A DNA stretch of 30,331 nucleotides from Pyropia haitanensis (Eukaryota; Rhodophyta; Bangiophyceae; Bangiales; Bangiaceae): positions 1-30,331 of the forward strand of contig SDUX01000173.1 of assembly GCA_008729055.1 (NCBI GenBank). Reading direction: 5' to 3'. Every line of letters starts with the position of its first letter. The stretch's first letter is position 1. The translations under genes and the position numbers were made by a program. The notes under the pieces were generated by a model, which made no database searches, was not told the origin of the DNA, and saw nothing but the letters and a program-made list of their open reading frames with translations. This document shows positions 10,017 to 21,974 of the stretch, piece by piece.

Positions 10017-13000
10017 CCAAATTAGGACGCCAATGGGCAATTGGGGGCAAGAAGTTTCTAAAACTGCAAAGAAAATTGAGGTGAAAGTCGCCAGAAAGTG
10101 GTCCAACAGTGGCCACAAAGTGCGCCCCGCCACCCAAACTGTCCACTGCGCGTTCCGCCCGTCACACTGGCGTGGACGATGTGAGGGCGGAACTTTTGTC
10201 GCCGACCGTCACACCTGGCTGTCGGGACCCCCACGTGGCGAAAAGCATTCCACAAAATTGACACGTGGAAACCGGCGCTCCACAAAACACTCGTTGCATC
10301 CAACGGACGCGCCAACAAACGGGTCGGCCAACCACCCCATGCACGACGGTGCGGGTGGAACCTCGGACGTCGAGCGGGCGGATGTATGGCTGGAATAAAG
10401 GATGCGAGCGAATTCGGCCGCCGGAGCGCGTGCTGCATTGCTGTACACGCAAAAGTGGGCAAAAGTGGGCAACAGTGGGCAAAAGTGGGTAAGAAGCGGC
10501 CTACCACCCCATGCACGACCGTGGGGGTCGAACCTCGGACATGGAGCGGGCGGATCTATGGCTGGAATGAAGGATGCGCGCCAATTCGGCCGCCGGAGCG
10601 CGTGCAGCATCGCTGTAGACGCAAAAGTGGGCAAAAGTGGGCAAAAGTGGGCAAAAGTGGGTAGGAAGTGGGTAAGAAGTGGGCAAAAAGTGGGCAAAAA
10701 GGGGGCCAAATTAGGACGCCAATGGGCAATTGGGGGCAAGAAGTTTCTAAAACTGCAAAGAAAATTGAGGTGAAAGTCGCCAGAAAGTGGTCCAACAGTG
10801 GCCACAAAGTGCGCCCCGCCACCCAAACTGTCCACTGCGCGTTCCGCCCGTCACACTGGCGTGGACGATGTGAGGGCGGAACTTTTGTCGCCGACCGTCA
10901 CACCTGGCTGTCGGGACCCCCACGTGGCGAAAAGCATTCCACAAAATTGACACGTGGAAACCGGCGCTCCACAAAACACTCGTTGCATCCAACGGACGCG
11001 CCAACAAACGGGTCGGCCAACCACCCCATGCACGACGGTGCGGGTGGAACCTCGGACGTCGAGCGGGCGGATGTATGGCTGGAATAAAGGATGCGAGCGA
11101 ATTCGGCCGCCGGAGCGCGTGCTGCATTGCTGTACACGCAAAAGTGGGCAAAAGTGGGCAACAGTGGGCAAAAGTGGGTGAGAAGCGGCCTACCACCCCA
11201 TGCACGACCGTGGGGGTCGAACCTCGGACATGGAGCGGGCGGATCTATGGCTGGAATGAAGGATGCGCGCCAATTCGGCCGCCGGAGCGCGTGCAGCATC
11301 GCTGTAGACGCAAAAGTGGGCAAAAGTGGGCAAAAGTGGGCAAAAGTGGGTAGGAAGTGGGTAAGAAGTGGGCAAAAAGTGGGCAAAAAGGGGGCCAAAT
11401 TAGGACGCCAATGGGCAATTGGGGGCAAGAAGTTTCTAAAACTGCAAAGAAAATTGAGGTGAAAGTCGCCAGAAAGTGGTCCAACAGTGGCCACAAAGTG
11501 CGCCCCGCCACCCAAACTGTCCACTGCGCGTTCCGCCCGTCACACTGGCGTGGACGATGTGAGGGCGGAACTTTTGTCGCCGACCGTCACACCTGGCTGT
11601 CGGGACCCCCACGTGGCGAAAAGCATTCCACAAAATTGACACGTGGAAACCGGCGCTCCACAAAACACTCGTTGCATCCAACGGACGCGCCAACAAACGG
11701 GTCGGCCAACCACCCCATGCACGACGGTGCGGGTGGAACCTCGGACGTCGAGCGGGCGGATGTATGGCTGGAATAAAGGATGCGAGCGAATTCGGCCGCC
11801 GGAGCGCGTGCTGCATTGCTGTACACGCAAAAGTGGGCAAAAGTGGGCAACAGTGGGCAAAAGTGGGTAAGAAGCGGCCTACCACCCCATGCACGACCGT
11901 GGGGGTCGAACCTCGGACATGGAGCGGGCGGATCTATGGCTGGAATGAAGGATGCGCGCCAATTCGGCCGCCGGAGCGCGTGCAGCATCGCTGTAGACGC
12001 AAAAGTGGGCAAAAGTGGGCAAAAGTGGGCAAAAGTGGGTAGGAAGTGGGTAAGAAGTGGGCAAAAAGTGGGCAAAAAGGGGGCCAAATTAGGACGCCAA
12101 TGGGCAATTGGGGGCAAGAAGTTTCTAAAACTGCAAAGAAAATTGAGGTGAAAGTCGCCAGAAAGTGGTCCAACAGTGGCCACAAAGTGCGCCCCGCCAC
12201 CCAAACTGTCCACTGCGCGTTCCGCCCGTCACACTGGCGTGGACGATGTGAGGGCGGAACTTTTGTCGCCGACCGTCACACCTGGCTGTCGGGACCCCCA
12301 CGTGGCGAAAAGCATTCCACAAAATTGACACGTGGAAACCGGCGCTCCACAAAACACTCGTTGCATCCAACGGACGCGCCAACAAACGGGTCGGCCAACC
12401 ACCCCATGCACGACGGTGCGGGTGGAACCTCGGACGTCGAGCGGGCGGATGTATGGCTGGAATAAAGGATGCGAGCGAATTCGGCCGCCGGAGCGCGTGC
12501 TGCATTGCTGTACACGCAAAAGTGGGCAAAAGTGGGCAACAGTGGGCAAAAGTGGGTGAGAAGCGGCCTACCACCCCATGCACGACCGTGGGGGTCGAAC
12601 CTCGGACATGGAGCGGGCGGATCTATGGCTGGAATGAAGGATGCGCGCCAATTCGGCCGCCGGAGCGCGTGCAGCATCGCTGTAGACGCAAAAGTGGGCA
12701 AAAGTGGGCAAAAGTGGGCAAAAGTGGGTAGGAAGTGGGTAAGAAGTGGGCAAAAAGTGGGCAAAAAGGGGGCCAAATTAGGACGCCAATGGGCAATTGG
12801 GGGCAAGAAGTTTCTAAAACTGCAAAGAAAATTGAGGTGAAAGTCGCCAGAAAGTGGTCCAACAGTGGCCACAAAGTGCGCCCCGCCACCCAAACTGTCC
12901 ACTGCGCGTTCCGCCCGTCACACTGGCGTGGACGATGTGAGGGCGGAACTTTTGTCGCCGACCGTCACACCTGGCTGTCGGGACCCCCACGTGGCGAAAA

Positions 13001-16000
13001 GCATTCCACAAAATTGACACGTGGAAACCGGCGCTCCACAAAACACTCGTTGCATCCAACGGACGCGCCAACAAACGGGTCGGCCAACCACCCCATGCAC
13101 GACGGTGCGGGTGGAACCTCGGACGTCGAGCGGGCGGATGTATGGCTGGAATAAAGGATGCGAGCGAATTCGGCCGCCGGAGCGCGTGCTGCATTGCTGT
13201 ACACGCAAAAGTGGGCAAAAGTGGGCAACAGTGGGCAAAAGTGGGTAGAAGCGGCCTACCACCCCATGCACGACCGTGGGGGTCGAACCTCGGACATGGA
13301 GCGGGCGGATCTATGGCTGGAATGAAGGATGCGCGCCAATTCGGCCGCCGGAGCGCGTGCAGCATCGCTGTAGACGCAAAAGTGGGCAAAAGTGGGCAAA
13401 AGTGGGCAAAAGTGGGTAGGAAGTGGGTAAGAAGTGGGCAAAAAGTGGGCAAAAAGGGGGCCAAATTAGGACGCCAATGGGCAATTGGGGGCAAGAAGTT
13501 TCTAAAACTGCAAAGAAAATTGAGGTGAAAGTCGCCAGAAAGTGGTCCAACAGTGGCCACAAAGTGCGCCCCGCCACCCAAACTGTCCACTGCGCGTTCC
13601 GCCCGTCACACTGGCGTGGACGATGTGAGGGCGGAACTTTTGTCGCCGACCGTCACACCTGGCTGTCGGGACCCCCACGTGGCGAAAAGCATTCCACAAA
13701 ATTGACACGTGGAAACCGGCGCTCCACAAAACACTCGTTGCATCCAACGGACGCGCCAACAAACGGGTCGGCCAACCACCCCATGCACGACGGTGCGGGT
13801 GGAACCTCGGACGTCGAGCGGGCGGATGTATGGCTGGAATAAAGGATGCGAGCGAATTCGGCCGCCGGAGCGCGTGCTGCATTGCTGTACACGCAAAAGT
13901 GGGCAAAAGTGGGCAACAGTGGGCAAAAGTGGGTAAGAAGCGGCCTACCACCCCATGCACGACCGTGGGGGTCGAACCTCGGACATGGAGCGGGCGGATC
14001 TATGGCTGGAATGAAGGATGCGCGCCAATTCGGCCGCCGGAGCGCGTGCAGCATCGCTGTAGACGCAAAAGTGGGCAAAAGTGGGCAAAAGTGGGCAAAA
14101 GTGGGTAGGAAGTGGGTAAGAAGTGGGCAAAAAGTGGGCAAAAAGGGGGCCAAATTAGGACGCCAATGGGCAATTGGGGGCAAGAAGTTTCTAAAACTGC
14201 AAAGAAAATTGAGGTGAAAGTCGCCAGAAAGTGGTCCAACAGTGGCCACAAAGTGCGCCCCGCCACCCAAACTGTCCACTGCGCGTTCCGCCCGTCACAC
14301 TGGCGTGGACGATGTGAGGGCGGAACTTTTGTCGCCGACCGTCACACCTGGCTGTCGGGACCCCCACGTGGCGAAAAGCATTCCACAAAATTGACACGTG
14401 GAAACCGGCGCTCCACAAAACACTCGTTGCATCCAACGGACGCGCCAACAAACGGGTCGGCCAACCACCCCATGCACGACGGTGCGGGTGGAACCTCGGA
14501 CGTCGAGCGGGCGGATGTATGGCTGGAATAAAGGATGCGAGCGAATTCGGCCGCCGGAGCGCGTGCTGCATTGCTGTACACGCAAAAGTGGGCAAAAGTG
14601 GGCAACAGTGGGCAAAAGTGGGTAAGAAGCGGCCTACCACCCCATGCACGACCGTGGGGGTCGAACCTCGGACATGGAGCGGGCGGATCTATGGCTGGAA
14701 TGAAGGATGCGCGCCAATTCGGCCGCCGGAGCGCGTGCAGCATCGCTGTAGACGCAAAAGTGGGCAAAAGTGGGCAAAAGTGGGCAAAAGTGGGTAGGAA
14801 GTGGGTAAGAAGTGGGCAAAAAGTGGGCAAAAAGGGGGCCAAATTAGGACGCCAATGGGCAATTGGGGGCAAGAAGTTTCTAAAACTGCAAAGAAAATTG
14901 AGGTGAAAGTCGCCAGAAAGTGGTCCAACAGTGGCCACAAAGTGCGCCCCGCCACCCAAACTGTCCACTGCGCGTTCCGCCCGTCACACTGGCGTGGACG
15001 ATGTGAGGGCGGAACTTTTGTCGCCGACCGTCACACCTGGCTGTCGGGACCCCCACGTGGCGAAAAGCATTCCACAAAATTGACACGTGGAAACCGGCGC
15101 TCCACAAAACACTCGTTGCATCCAACGGACGCGCCAACAAACGGGTCGGCCAACCACCCCATGCACAACGGTGCGGGTGGAACCTCGGACGTCGAGCGGG
15201 CGGATGTATGGCTGGAATAAAGGATGCGAGCGAATTCGGCCGCCGGAGCGCGTGCTGCATTGCTGTACACGCAAAAGTGGGCAAAAGTGGGCAACAGTGG
15301 GCAAAAGTGGGTAAGAAGCGGCCTACCACCCCATGCACGACCGTGGGGGTCGAACCTCGGACATGGAGCGGGCGGATCTATGGCTGGAATGAAGGATGCG
15401 CGCCAATTCGGCCGCCGGAGCGCGTGCAGCATCGCTGTAGACGCAAAAGTGGGCAAAAGTGGGCAAAAGTGGGCAAAAGTGGGTAGGAAGTGGGTAAGAA
15501 GTGGGCAAAAAGTGGGCAAAAAGGGGGCCAAATTAGGACGCCAATGGGCAATTGGGGGCAAGAAGTTTCTAAAACTGCAAAGAAAATTGAGGTGAAAGTC
15601 GCCAGAAAGTGGTCCAACAGTGGCCACAAAGTGCGCCCCGCCACCCAAACTGTCCACTGCGCGTTCCGCCCGTCACACTGGCGTGGACGATGTGAGGGCG
15701 GAACTTTTGTCGCCGACCGTCACACCTGGCTGTCGGGACCCCCACGTGGCGAAAAGCATTCCACAAAATTGACACGTGGAAACCGGCGCTCCACAAAACA
15801 CTCGTTGCATCCAACGGACGCGCCAACAAACGGGTCGGCCAACCACCCCATGCACAACGGTGCGGGTGGAACCTCGGACGTCGAGCGGGCGGATGTATGG
15901 CTGGAATAAAGGATGCGAGCGAATTCGGCCGCCGGAGCGCGTGCTGCATTGCTGTACACGCAAAAGTGGGCAAAAGTGGGCAACAGTGGGCAAAAGTGGG

Positions 16001-19000
16001 TAAGAAGCGGCCTACCACCCCATGCACGACCGTGGGGGTCGAACCTCGGACATGGAGCGGGCGGATCTATGGCTGGAATGAAGGATGCGCGCCAATTCGG
16101 CCGCCGGAGCGCGTGCAGCATCGCTGTAGACGCAAAAGTGGGCAAAAGTGGGCAAAAGTGGGCAAAAGTGGGTAGGAAGTGGGTAAGAAGTGGGCAAAAA
16201 GTGGGCAAAAAGGGGGCCAAATTAGGACGCCAATGGGCAATTGGGGGCAAGAAGTTTCTAAAACTGCAAAGAAAATTGAGGTGAAAGTCGCCAGAAAGTG
16301 GTCCAACAGTGGCCACAAAGTGCGCCCCGCCACCCAAACTGTCCACTGCGCGTTCCGCCCGTCACACTGGCGTGGACGATGTGAGGGCGGAACTTTTGTC
16401 GCCGACCGTCACACCTGGCTGTCGGGACCCCCACGTGGCGAAAAGCATTCCACAAAATTGACACGTGGAAACCGGCGCTCCACAAAACACTCGTTGCATC
16501 CAACGGACGCGCCAACAAACGGGTCGGCCAACCACCCCATGCACAACGGTGCGGGTGGAACCTCGGACGTCGAGCGGGCGGATGTATGGCTGGAATAAAG
16601 GATGCGAGCGAATTCGGCCGCCGGAGCGCGTGCTGCATTGCTGTACACGCAAAAGTGGGCAAAAGTGGGCAACAGTGGGCAAAAGTGGGTAAGAAGCGGC
16701 CTACCACCCCATGCACGACCGTGGGGGTCGAACCTCGGACATGGAGCGGGCGGATCTATGGCTGGAATGAAGGATGCGCGCCAATTCGGCCGCCGGAGCG
16801 CGTGCAGCATCGCTGTAGACGCAAAAGTGGGCAAAAGTGGGCAAAAGTGGGCAAAAGTGGGTAGGAAGTGGGTAAGAAGTGGGCAAAAAGTGGGCAAAAA
16901 GGGGGCCAAATTAGGACGCCAATGGGCAATTGGGGGCAAGAAGTTTCTAAAACTGCAAAGAAAATTGAGGTGAAAGTCGCCAGAAAGTGGTCCAACAGTG
17001 GCCACAAAGTGCGCCCCGCCACCCAAACTGTCCACTGCGCGTTCCGCCCGTCACACTGGCGTGGACGATGTGAGGGCGGAACTTTTGTCGCCGACCGTCA
17101 CACCTGGCTGTCGGGACCCCCACGTGGCGAAAAGCATTCCACAAAATTGACACGTGGAAACCGGCGCTCCACAAAACACTCGTTGCATCCAACGGACGCG
17201 CCAACAAACGGGTCGGCCAACCACCCCATGCACAACGGTGCGGGTGGAACCTCGGACGTCGAGCGGGCGGATGTATGGCTGGAATAAAGGATGCGAGCGA
17301 ATTCGGCCGCCGGAGCGCGTGCTGCATTGCTGTACACGCAAAAGTGGGCAAAAGTGGGCAACAGTGGGCAAAAGTGGGTAAGAAGCGGCCTACCACCCCA
17401 TGCACGACCGTGGGGGTCGAACCTCGGACATGGAGCGGGCGGATCTATGGCTGGAATGAAGGATGCGCGCCAATTCGGCCGCCGGAGCGCGTGCAGCATC
17501 GCTGTAGACGCAAAAGTGGGCAAAAGTGGGCAAAAGTGGGCAAAAGTGGGTAGGAAGTGGGTAAGAAGTGGGCAAAAAGTGGGCAAAAAGGGGGCCAAAT
17601 TAGGACGCCAATGGGCAATTGGGGGCAAGAAGTTTCTAAAACTGCAAAGAAAATTGAGGTGAAAGTCGCCAGAAAGTGGTCCAACAGTGGCCACAAAGTG
17701 CGCCCCGCCACCCAAACTGTCCACTGCGCGTTCCGCCCGTCACACTGGCGTGGACGATGTGAGGGCGGAACTTTTGTCGCCGACCGTCACACCTGGCTGT
17801 CGGGACCCCCACGTGGCGAAAAGCATTCCACAAAATTGACACGTGGAAACCGGCGCTCCACAAAACACTCGTTGCATCCAACGGACGCGCCAACAAACGG
17901 GTCGGCCAACCACCCCATGCACAACGGTGCGGGTGGAACCTCGGACGTCGAGCGGGCGGATGTATGGCTGGAATAAAGGATGCGAGCGAATTCGGCCGCC
18001 GGAGCGCGTGCTGCATTGCTGTACACGCAAAAGTGGGCAAAAGTGGGCAACAGTGGGCAAAAGTGGGTAAGAAGCGGCCTACCACCCCATGCACGACCGT
18101 GGGGGTCGAACCTCGGACATGGAGCGGGCGGATCTATGGCTGGAATGAAGGATGCGCGCCAATTCGGCCGCCGGAGCGCGTGCAGCATCGCTGTAGACGC
18201 AAAAGTGGGCAAAAGTGGGCAAAAGTGGGCAAAAGTGGGTAGGAAGTGGGTAAGAAGTGGGCAAAAAGTGGGCAAAAAGGGGGCCAAATTAGGACGCCAA
18301 TGGGCAATTGGGGGCAAGAAGTTTCTAAAACTGCAAAGAAAATTGAGGTGAAAGTCGCCAGAAAGTGGTCCAACAGTGGCCACAAAGTGCGCCCCGCCAC
18401 CCAAACTGTCCACTGCGCGTTCCGCCCGTCACACTGGCGTGGACGATGTGAGGGCGGAACTTTTGTCGCCGACCGTCACACCTGGCTGTCGGGACCCCCA
18501 CGTGGCGAAAAGCATTCCACAAAATTGACACGTGGAAACCGGCGCTCCACAAAACACTCGTTGCATCCAACGGACGCGCCAACAAACGGGTCGGCCAACC
18601 ACCCCATGCACAACGGTGCGGGTGGAACCTCGGACGTCGAGCGGGCGGATGTATGGCTGGAATAAAGGATGCGAGCGAATTCGGCCGCCGGAGCGCGTGC
18701 TGCATTGCTGTACACGCAAAAGTGGGCAAAAGTGGGCAACAGTGGGCAAAAGTGGGTAAGAAGCGGCCTACCACCCCATGCACGACCGTGGGGGTCGAAC
18801 CTCGGACATGGAGCGGGCGGATCTATGGCTGGAATGAAGGATGCGCGCCAATTCGGCCGCCGGAGCGCGTGCAGCATCGCTGTAGACGCAAAAGTGGGCA
18901 AAAGTGGGCAAAAGTGGGCAAAAGTGGGTAGGAAGTGGGTAAGAAGTGGGCAAAAAGTGGGCAAAAAGGGGGCCAAATTAGGACGCCAATGGGCAATTGG

Positions 19001-21974
19001 GGGCAAGAAGTTTCTAAAACTGCAAAGAAAATTGAGGTGAAAGTCGCCAGAAAGTGGTCCAACAGTGGCCACAAAGTGCGCCCCGCCACCCAAACTGTCC
19101 ACTGCGCGTTCCGCCCGTCACACTGGCGTGGACGATGTGAGGGCGGAACTTTTGTCGCCGACCGTCACACCTGGCTGTCGGGACCCCCACGTGGCGAAAA
19201 GCATTCCACAAAATTGACACGTGGAAACCGGCGCTCCACAAAACACTCGTTGCATCCAACGGACGCGCCAACAAACGGGTCGGCCAACCACCCCATGCAC
19301 ACGGTGCGGGTGGAACCTCGGACGTCGAGCGGGCGGATGTATGGCTGGAATAAAGGATGCGAGCGAATTCGGCCGCCGGAGCGCGTGCTGCATTGCTGTA
19401 CACGCAAAAGTGGGCAAAAGTGGGCAACAGTGGGCAAAAGTGGGTAAGAAGCGGCCTACCACCCCATGCACGACCGTGGGGGTCGAACCTCGGACATGGA
19501 GCGGGCGGATCTATGGCTGGAATGAAGGATGCGCGCCAATTCGGCCGCCGGAGCGCGTGCAGCATCGCTGTAGACGCAAAAGTGGGCAAAAGTGGGCAAA
19601 AGTGGGCAAAAGTGGGTAGGAAGTGGGTAAGAAGTGGGCAAAAAGTGGGCAAAAAGGGGGCCAAATTAGGACGCCAATGGGCAATTGGGGGCAAGAAGTT
19701 TCTAAAACTGCAAAGAAAATTGAGGTGAAAGTCGCCAGAAAGTGGTCCAACAGTGGCCACAAAGTGCGCCCCGCCACCCAAACTGTCCACTGCGCGTTCC
19801 GCCCGTCACACTGGCGTGGACGATGTGAGGGCGGAACTTTTGTCGCCGACCGTCACACCTGGCTGTCGGGACCCCCACGTGGCGAAAAGCATTCCACAAA
19901 ATTGACACGTGGAAACCGGCGCTCCACAAAACACTCGTTGCATCCAACGGACGCGCCAACAAACGGGTCGGCCAACCACCCCATGCACGACGGTGCGGGT
20001 GGAACCTCGGACGTCGAGCGGGCGGATGTATGGCTGGAATAAAGGATGCGAGCGAATTCGGCCGCCGGAGCGCGTGCTGCATTGCTGTACACGCAAAAGT
20101 GGGCAAAAGTGGGCAACAGTGGGCAAAAGTGGGTAAGAAGCGGCCTACCACCCCATGCACGACCGTGGGGGTCGAACCTCGGACATGGAGCGGGCGGATC
20201 TATGGCTGGAATGAAGGATGCGCGCCAATTCGGCCGCCGGAGCGCGTGCAGCATCGCTGTAGACGCAAAAGTGGGCAAAAGTGGGCAAAAGTGGGCAAAA
20301 GTGGGTAGGAAGTGGGTAAGAAGTGGGCAAAAAGTGGGCAAAAAGGGGGCCAAATTAGGACGCCAATGGGCAATTGGGGGCAAGAAGTTTCTAAAACTGC
20401 AAAGAAAATTGAGGTGAAAGTCGCCAGAAAGTGGTCCAACAGTGGCCACAAAGTGCGCCCCGCCACCCAAACTGTCCACTGCGCGTTCCGCCCGTCACAC
20501 TGGCGTGGACGATGTGAGGGCGGAACTTTTGTCGCCGACCGTCACACCTGGCTGTCGGGACCCCCACGTGGCGAAAAGCATTCCACAAAATTGACACGTG
20601 GAAACCGGCGCTCCACAAAACACTCGTTGCATCCAACGGACGCGCCAACAAACGGGTCGGCCAACCACCCCATGCACGACGGTGCGGGTGGAACCTCGGA
20701 CGTCGAGCGGGCGGATGTATGGCTGGAATAAAGGATGCGAGCGAATTCGGCCGCCGGAGCGCGTGCTGCATTGCTGTACACGCAAAAGTGGGCAAAAGTG
20801 GGCAACAGTGGGCAAAAGTGGGTAAGAAGCGGCCTACCACCCATGCACGACCGTGGGGGTCGAACCTCGGACATGGAGCGGGCGGATCTATGGCTGGAAT
20901 GAAGGATGCGCGCCAATTCGGCCGCCGGAGCGCGTGCAGCATCGCTGTAGACGCAAAAGTGGGCAAAAGTGGGCAAAAGTGGGCAAAAGTGGGTAGGAAG
21001 TGGGTAAGAAGTGGGCAAAAAGTGGGCAAAAAGGGGGCCAAATTAGGACGCCAATGGGCAATTGGGGGCAAGAAGTTTCTAAAACTGCAAAGAAAATTGA
21101 GGTGAAAGTCGCCAGAAAGTGGTCCAACAGTGGCCACAAAGTGCGCCCCGCCACCCAAACTGTCCACTGCGCGTTCCGCCCGTCACACTGGCGTGGACGA
21201 TGTGAGGGCGGAACTTTTGTCGCCGACCGTCACACCTGGCTGTCGGGACCCCCACGTGGCGAAAAGCATTCCACAAAATTGACACGTGGAAACCGGCGCT
21301 CCACAAAACACTCGTTGCATCCAACGGACGCGCCAACAAACGGGTCGGCCAACCACCCCATGCACGACGGTGCGGGTGGAACCTCGGACGTCGAGCGGGC
21401 GGATGTATGGCTGGAATAAAGGATGCGAGCGAATTCGGCCGCCGGAGCGCGTGCTGCATTGCTGTACACGCAAAAGTGGGCAAAAGTGGGCAACAGTGGG
21501 CAAAAGTGGGTGAGAAGCGGCCTACCACCCCATGCACGACCGTGGGGGTCGAACCTCGGACATGGAGCGGGCGGATCTATGGCTGGAATGAAGGATGCGC
21601 GCCAATTCGGCCGCCGGAGCGCGTGCAGCATCGCTGTAGACGCAAAAGTGGGCAAAAGTGGGCAAAAGTGGGCAAAAGTGGGTAGGAAGTGGGTAAGAAG
21701 TGGGCAAAAAGTGGGCAAAAAGGGGGCCAAATTAGGACGCCAATGGGCAATTGGGGGCCAGAAGTTTCTAAAACTGCAAAGAAAATTGAGGTGAAAGTCG
21801 CCAGAAAGTGGTCCAACAGTGGCCACAAAGTGCGCCCCGCCACCCAAACTGTCCACTGCGCGTTCCGCCCGTCACACTGGCGTGGACGATGTGAGGGCGG
21901 AACTTTTGTCGCCGACCGTCACACCTGGCTGTCGGGACCCCCACGTGGCGAAAAGCATTCCACAAAATTGACAC

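Larger units (their letters stand above)
9576..10264. repeat. Representative satellite unit (689 bp)
   Basis: This copy is chosen as a reference because its length equals the modal period. In order it contains a short hairpin (CGTTG, loop CATC, CAACG at 9603-9616), subunit alpha (9642-9813), subunit beta (9814-9985), the 3' G-run tail (to 10016), and then about 250 bp of single-copy unit sequence ending in two CACGTG boxes at the boundary with the next unit. The period is close to four times 172 bp, but only two of the four quarters are recognisably related to each other. Confidence 0.9.
8887..21974. repeat. Homogenised core of the array, 19 near-identical units
   Basis: Nineteen consecutive units start at 8887, 9576, 10265, 10954, 11643, 12332, 13021, 13709, 14398, 15087, 15776, 16465, 17154, 17843, 18532, 19221, 19909, 20598 and 21286. 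Sixteen are exactly 689 bp and three (13021, 19221, 20598) are 688 bp, each by loss of one base. Differences between units are a handful of single positions, for example CACGACGG versus CACAACGG and GGGTAAGAAG versus GGGTGAGAAG. Such uniformity is typical of recent amplification or concerted evolution by unequal exchange or gene conversion. Confidence 0.93.

Noticed and set aside
8887..21974. Repeated open frames of 61 to 258 codons on both strands in each satellite unit
   Set aside because: They recur identically because the DNA recurs. They overlap in several frames at once, many begin at GTG or TTG rather than ATG, translations are built from minisatellite words such as PTFAHFCPLL, and the 689-bp period (not a multiple of 3) prevents a continuous repeat protein. 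No family resemblance.
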